Origin: Clostridium polyendosporum
GTDB taxonomy: Bacteria; Bacillota; Clostridia; Clostridiales; Clostridiaceae
Reading direction: 5' to 3'
Assembly: GCF_018332455.1 (NCBI RefSeq)
Contig: NZ_BOPZ01000017.1
Location: 22,988-86,987 of the forward strand
Length of the DNA: 64,000 nt
Shown piece by piece: positions 61,159 through 64,000 of this stretch. Under the pieces are notes generated by a model. The model was not told the DNA's origin and did not search any database. It saw only the letters and a program-made list of their open reading frames with translations. Numbering within the stretch: position 1 is the stretch's first letter; every line of letters begins with the position of its first letter. The position numbers and the translations under genes are program-made.

Positions 61159-62157
61159 ATGGAAGATAAAAAGAAAGTTATATTTAGTGGTATTCAACCG
61201 TCAGGAGACTTAACACTTGGAAATTATTTAGGAGCTATAAAAAACTGGATTAAGCTTCAAGATCAATATGATTGTTTCTTCTGCGTAGTAGATTTACACG
61301 CAATTACTGTAAAACAGGTTCCTGCTGATTTAAGAAGAAGAACTCTTGAAGTACTTGCAATATATATTGCATCAGGTATTGATTGTGACAAAAATACTTT
61401 ATTTATACAATCTCACGTTCCAGCTCATAGTGAAGCATCTTGGCTTTTAACTTGCTCAACTTATATGGGAGAGCTAAGCAGAATGACTCAATTCAAGGAT
61501 AAATCACAAAAAATGGGTGATTCCATAAGCGCAGGTCTTCTCAACTATCCTACGCTAATGGCAGCAGATATTTTATTATACAATACAAATCTTGTACCAG
61601 TAGGAAAGGATCAAAAACAGCATCTTGAGCTTGCAAGAGACTTAGCACAAAGATTTAATAACGCTTATAGTCCTACCTTTGTAGTGCCAGAACCTTATAT
61701 TGCAGATACTGGTGCAAAGATAATGGATCTTCAGGAACCAACTAAAAAAATGTCAAAATCCAGTGATAATCCTAATAGCTTTATTTTAATAATGGATTCA
61801 CCTGAAGTAATAAGAAAAAAAATAAGCAGAGCAGTAACAGATAGCATTGGTGTAGTAAACTATACTAATGACCAACCTGGAGTAAAAAATCTTATAGACA
61901 TAATATGTGCAATTAAGGGCTGTGCTCCAGAAGATGTAGTAAAATCATATCAAGGCAAAGGATATGCTGACTTTAAGAAAGATGTAGCTGAAATTATTAT
62001 AGAAGAATTAACACCAGTTCAAGCAAAAGTAAAAGAACTCTTAGGTAACAAGAATTACCTTGAAGATATATACAAAAAAGGTGCTGAAAAAGCAAGCTAT
62101 GTTGCATTAAAGACATTAAGAAAAATGCAAAAGAAGATAGGATTAATTCCTAGATAA
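61159..62157 (+). CDS. trpS: Tryptophanyl-tRNA synthetase
   Basis: A 332-residue class I synthetase. FSGIQPSGDLTLGNYLGA (about 8-25) carries the HIGH-equivalent. MTQFKDKSQK, then VPVGKDQKQHLELARDLA and KKMSKSSDNPNS (KMSKS) follow. It charges tRNA-Trp. AAAGGAGTG precedes the ATG. Its short leader has a terminator-like hairpin, so it may be controlled by attenuation. R2 repeats and a terminator follow. Confidence 0.96.
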   Translation: MEDKKKVIFSGIQPSGDLTLGNYLGAIKNWIKLQDQYDCFFCVVDLHAITVKQVPADLRRRTLEVLAIYIASGIDCDKNTLFIQSHVPAHSEASWLLTCSTYMGELSRMTQFKDKSQKMGDSISAGLLNYPTLMAADILLYNTNLVPVGKDQKQHLELARDLAQRFNNAYSPTFVVPEPYIADTGAKIMDLQEPTKKMSKSSDNPNSFILIMDSPEVIRKKISRAVTDSIGVVNYTNDQPGVKNLIDIICAIKGCAPEDVVKSYQGKGYADFKKDVAEIIIEELTPVQAKVKELLGNKNYLEDIYKKGAEKASYVALKTLRKMQKKIGLIPR

Positions 62158-62220
62158 AATTAAACAGGAATCCAGCCTGTTCAATTTCAATCAATTTCAC
62201 TTCATGGGATGACAGCATTA
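62156..62220 (+). repeat. R2 repeat copy
   Basis: AAATTAAACAGG-AATCCAG-CCTGTTCAATTT, then AATTTCAC-TTCAT-GGGATGACAGC and ATTAA. It starts at the trpS stop codon. Confidence 0.75.
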
Positions 62221-62223
62221 ACA

Positions 62224-62288
62224 CTAAAAGGACATCGAGTTCTTTCAATATTAGCCAGATTTCACTTTGTGAAGTGGCAAGATATAAG
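62224..62288 (+). repeat. R2 repeat copy
   Basis: TAAAAGGA-CATCGAG-TTCTTTCAATA (weak first stem), then GATTTCAC-TTT-GTGAAGTGGCAAG and ATATAA. It is a tandem neighbour of the previous copy. Confidence 0.7.
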
Positions 62289-62318
62289 AAAATGAGGCTA
62301 AATTTAGCCTCATTTTTT
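62289..62318 (+). terminator. Terminator after trpS
   Basis: AAAATGAGGCTAAA-TTTAGCCTCATTTT followed by TTACG. Perfect stem. Confidence 0.88.
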
Positions 62319-62431
62319 ACGTATTAACAAAAGTTGGGGAATTATAACTTTATTTAACATTAGTTATTTATTAACGAATGTTTTAGTAGTATAATTTTAA
62401 TATTGAATTTTAATTTAGGGGGAGTGCTAAC

Positions 62432-63475
62432 ATGAAAGAAATACAAGAGCATTCTAATAAAAGTGAAAATAAGAACAAAAACAAAAAGGTTAAAATTGTT
62501 CTATTCTCCATCTCATGCATTATTTTATTCATTTTAGGATTTGGTGGGGTTTATGTATTTAATACATTAAACAAGGTTAATAGAACACAAATATCTACAA
62601 GTGATAACGACTTAGGTATCGACAGTTCTGTTGCTGAACGATTTAAAGATAAAGAAAATGACATCATAAATATAGCCTTCTTTGGAATTGATAAGAGAGA
62701 AGATGGTGAAAGGGGAAACTCTGACTCTACAATGATTCTTACCATTGATAAAATCACAAAAAAAATTAAGATGACCTCTATAATGAAAGACTCTTATGTA
62801 ACCATAGACGGTCACGATAAAGACAAGCTAACTAATGCATTTGCATTAGGAGGACCACAACTTGCAATAAAAACACTAAATCAAAACTACGGATTAAATA
62901 TAAAAGACTTTGTTGCTGTTAACTTCGGAGAATTAGCCAAGATTATAGATGAACTTGGTGGTATTGATATCAATATTAAATCATATGAAATAAAGGAGTT
63001 AAATAGTTATATCGATGATGTTAATTCAGTAACTAATCAATCTGCAGGTCATATTTCAAAACGAGGGCTTCATACACTCTCCGGAATACAAGCTGTTGCT
63101 TATTCTAGAATAAGGTATTCAGGAAATGGTGACATTGAAAGAACTGAAAGGCAGAGAACAGTTTTAAATGCTATTTTAGATAAGATAAAAAATGCAGGCA
63201 TTACTAAATACCCATCAATGGTTAATTCCTTGCTTCCATACGTTGAAACAAGCTTAAGCTCTGTTAGCCTAACAAAAATCGGTACCGATGCCTTAAGTGC
63301 TGGAGTTACAACTATAACAGAAGAGAGATTCCCTACTACTGGATACTATAACGCAACTACCGCAAATGATGCATCCTATTTAATAAAGTTTGATGAAGAT
63401 GTTACTAAAAGTCAAATACAAAACTATATATTTGAAGATATAAAACCAACTGCAAAAACTTCTAAATCTAATTAA
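62432..63475 (+). CDS. LytR-CpsA-Psr (LCP) family protein
   Basis: A 347-residue membrane-anchored LCP enzyme. A charged N-terminus (1-20) precedes one membrane segment (about 21-43). The LCP domain follows outside the cell (about 75-260): NIAFFGIDKREDGERGNSDS, MILTIDKITKKIKMTSIMKD, LGGIDINI, and SRIRYSGNGDIERTERQR with the conserved arginines. LCP proteins attach teichoic acid or other glycopolymers to peptidoglycan. GGGGGAGTG precedes the ATG. It stands alone with its own terminator. Confidence 0.93.
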   Translation: MKEIQEHSNKSENKNKNKKVKIVLFSISCIILFILGFGGVYVFNTLNKVNRTQISTSDNDLGIDSSVAERFKDKENDIINIAFFGIDKREDGERGNSDSTMILTIDKITKKIKMTSIMKDSYVTIDGHDKDKLTNAFALGGPQLAIKTLNQNYGLNIKDFVAVNFGELAKIIDELGGIDINIKSYEIKELNSYIDDVNSVTNQSAGHISKRGLHTLSGIQAVAYSRIRYSGNGDIERTERQRTVLNAILDKIKNAGITKYPSMVNSLLPYVETSLSSVSLTKIGTDALSAGVTTITEERFPTTGYYNATTANDASYLIKFDEDVTKSQIQNYIFEDIKPTAKTSKSN

Positions 63476-63540
63476 AAATAATTAAGGGCCAAACTGGTTC
63501 TGCTGTTGCATTAATACAATAACAGCCTATTGACTCTTAT

Positions 63541-63592
63541 AAAAAGGCAGTCATATGAATTGAAAATACAATTCACTAACTGCCTTTTTCTT
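63541..63592 (+). terminator. Terminator after the LCP gene
   Basis: AAAAAGGCAGT ... ACTGCCTTTTT with inner TGAATTG / CAATTCA pairing. A shorter hairpin (CTGTTG ... CAATAACAG) precedes it at about 63502-63524. Confidence 0.85.
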
Positions 63593-63681
63593 ATACATTA
63601 CTTATTATGAATATTATTCCATTAAATTTATATAGACTAATTCCATATTAAACGAAAGCAAAATTTTCAATTTTGCGAGTA

Positions 63682-64000
63682 CTAGCCTGTTTTAAAATAT
63701 TCAATAAAATACTCATCATAAGCTTCAAGTAAATTAGAACGGATTATTCGAGTTAGCATAAGCATTGAGTACTTTACTTTAGTATTTCTAGCTTTACAGC
63801 TTAGATAAATTAACATATAAGTTATTAATGCTGAGAATATTTGAATTCTTATCGCATTTTCGTTGTATCCTATAAATTTCTTTATTCTAAGATTTTGTTT
63901 TATCCATTTAAAGAAAACTTCTATTTCCCAACGGTTCTTGTAGATTGCAATTATATCTTCTTTCGATAAATTGAAAATATTAGTTATAAATGTTACTGGC
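63682..64000 (-). mobile_element. IS4-family transposase, C-terminal part (runs off the edge)
   Basis: The minus strand encodes the last 105 residues of a transposase, ending YFIEYFKTG and TAG. IYKNRWEIEVFFKWIKQ contains Y-x2-R-x3-E-x6-K, the YREK signature of IS4-family DDE transposases, which includes the catalytic glutamate. Related stretches are KKFIGYNENAIRIQIFSALI. The frame is intact as far as it can be seen; the 5' part lies beyond the window. The hairpin GCAAAATT-TTC-AATTTTGC (63658-63676) just after the gene may be its terminator or lie near the element end. Confidence 0.88.

Overview
The window reads as a chromosomal segment of a spore-forming, strictly anaerobic Firmicute of the Clostridium type. 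The evidence is strongly AT-rich intergenic DNA, G-rich ribosome binding sites, spore germination (gerA/B/C) and sporulation (prkA-yhbH-spoVR) genes, rubrerythrin and reverse rubrerythrin, T-box, TPP and M-box leaders, and clostridial families such as CBO0543, DUF4363 and DUF6106. Almost all of it is ordinary core genome. The only insertion-sequence gene is a partial IS4-family transposase at the right edge. No rRNA, tRNA or CRISPR array was seen.

Layout. 1-320: M-box (Mg2+) riboswitch on the minus strand for a gene off the left edge. 0.5-6.5 kb: radical SAM YgiQ, a membrane protein, a lipid kinase, pssA, a low-complexity protein, and rubrerythrin followed by a 59-aa gene. 6.8-11.3 kb: prkA-yhbH-spoVR. 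11.5-18.6 kb: recQ, thiD under a TPP riboswitch, serine dehydratase sdaAB-sdaAA, and a nucleoside kinase. 18.7-24.3 kb: DUF421/DUF4363 pair, fba, GNAT, nucleoid-associated protein, CYTH protein. 24.6-30.4 kb: two NAD biosynthesis clusters, nadA-nadB-nadC and a second nadA-nadB. 30.8-35.7 kb: AEC transporter, a scar of three broken genes (including rpiB and a LevR-like regulator), reverse rubrerythrin, CBO0543 protein, GH43-like protein. 35.8-41.3 kb: leuS behind a leucine T-box, glpX, a methyltransferase and its neighbour. 41.4-42.4 kb: two HesB/IscA-like genes. 42.8-50.5 kb: MoxR ATPase/VWA/22-residue-repeat cassette, alarmone synthetase, and a four-domain sulfur redox protein with an ArsR regulator. 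50.9-64 kb: phosphoesterase, tyrS, P-loop protein, AlbA_2 regulator, divergent ger genes, zinc ribbon protein, ECF S component, trpS, LCP protein, transposase fragment.

Most notable gene: the second HesB-like gene (42058-42387) carries an in-frame TGA at codon 37. This is exactly where its neighbour has the conserved cysteine. A 6-bp hairpin with GG in its loop follows 19 nt later, so the gene is best read as a HesB-like selenoprotein.

Most notable non-coding feature: the intergenic spaces are filled by three dispersed repeat families. R1 is about 195 bp and structured, with three full copies. R2 is about 70 bp and made of two hairpins, the first with the conserved loop CATCGAG; about 20 copies or fragments are visible. 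R3 is 55-170 bp, bounded by inverted ends resembling TAGATAAACAACTTCA. One R3 copy is split by an R2 and one R2 is split by an R3, which indicates that both families have been mobile. They lie in gene spacers, often directly at gene 3' ends.

Functional threads: sporulation and germination (prkA cluster, ger genes), oxidative stress defence (rbr, reverse rbr, CoADR-like protein), riboswitch- or T-box-controlled metabolism, and Fe-S/selenium biology (HesB pair, two NadA). All functions are inferred from recognised motifs; no database search was run.
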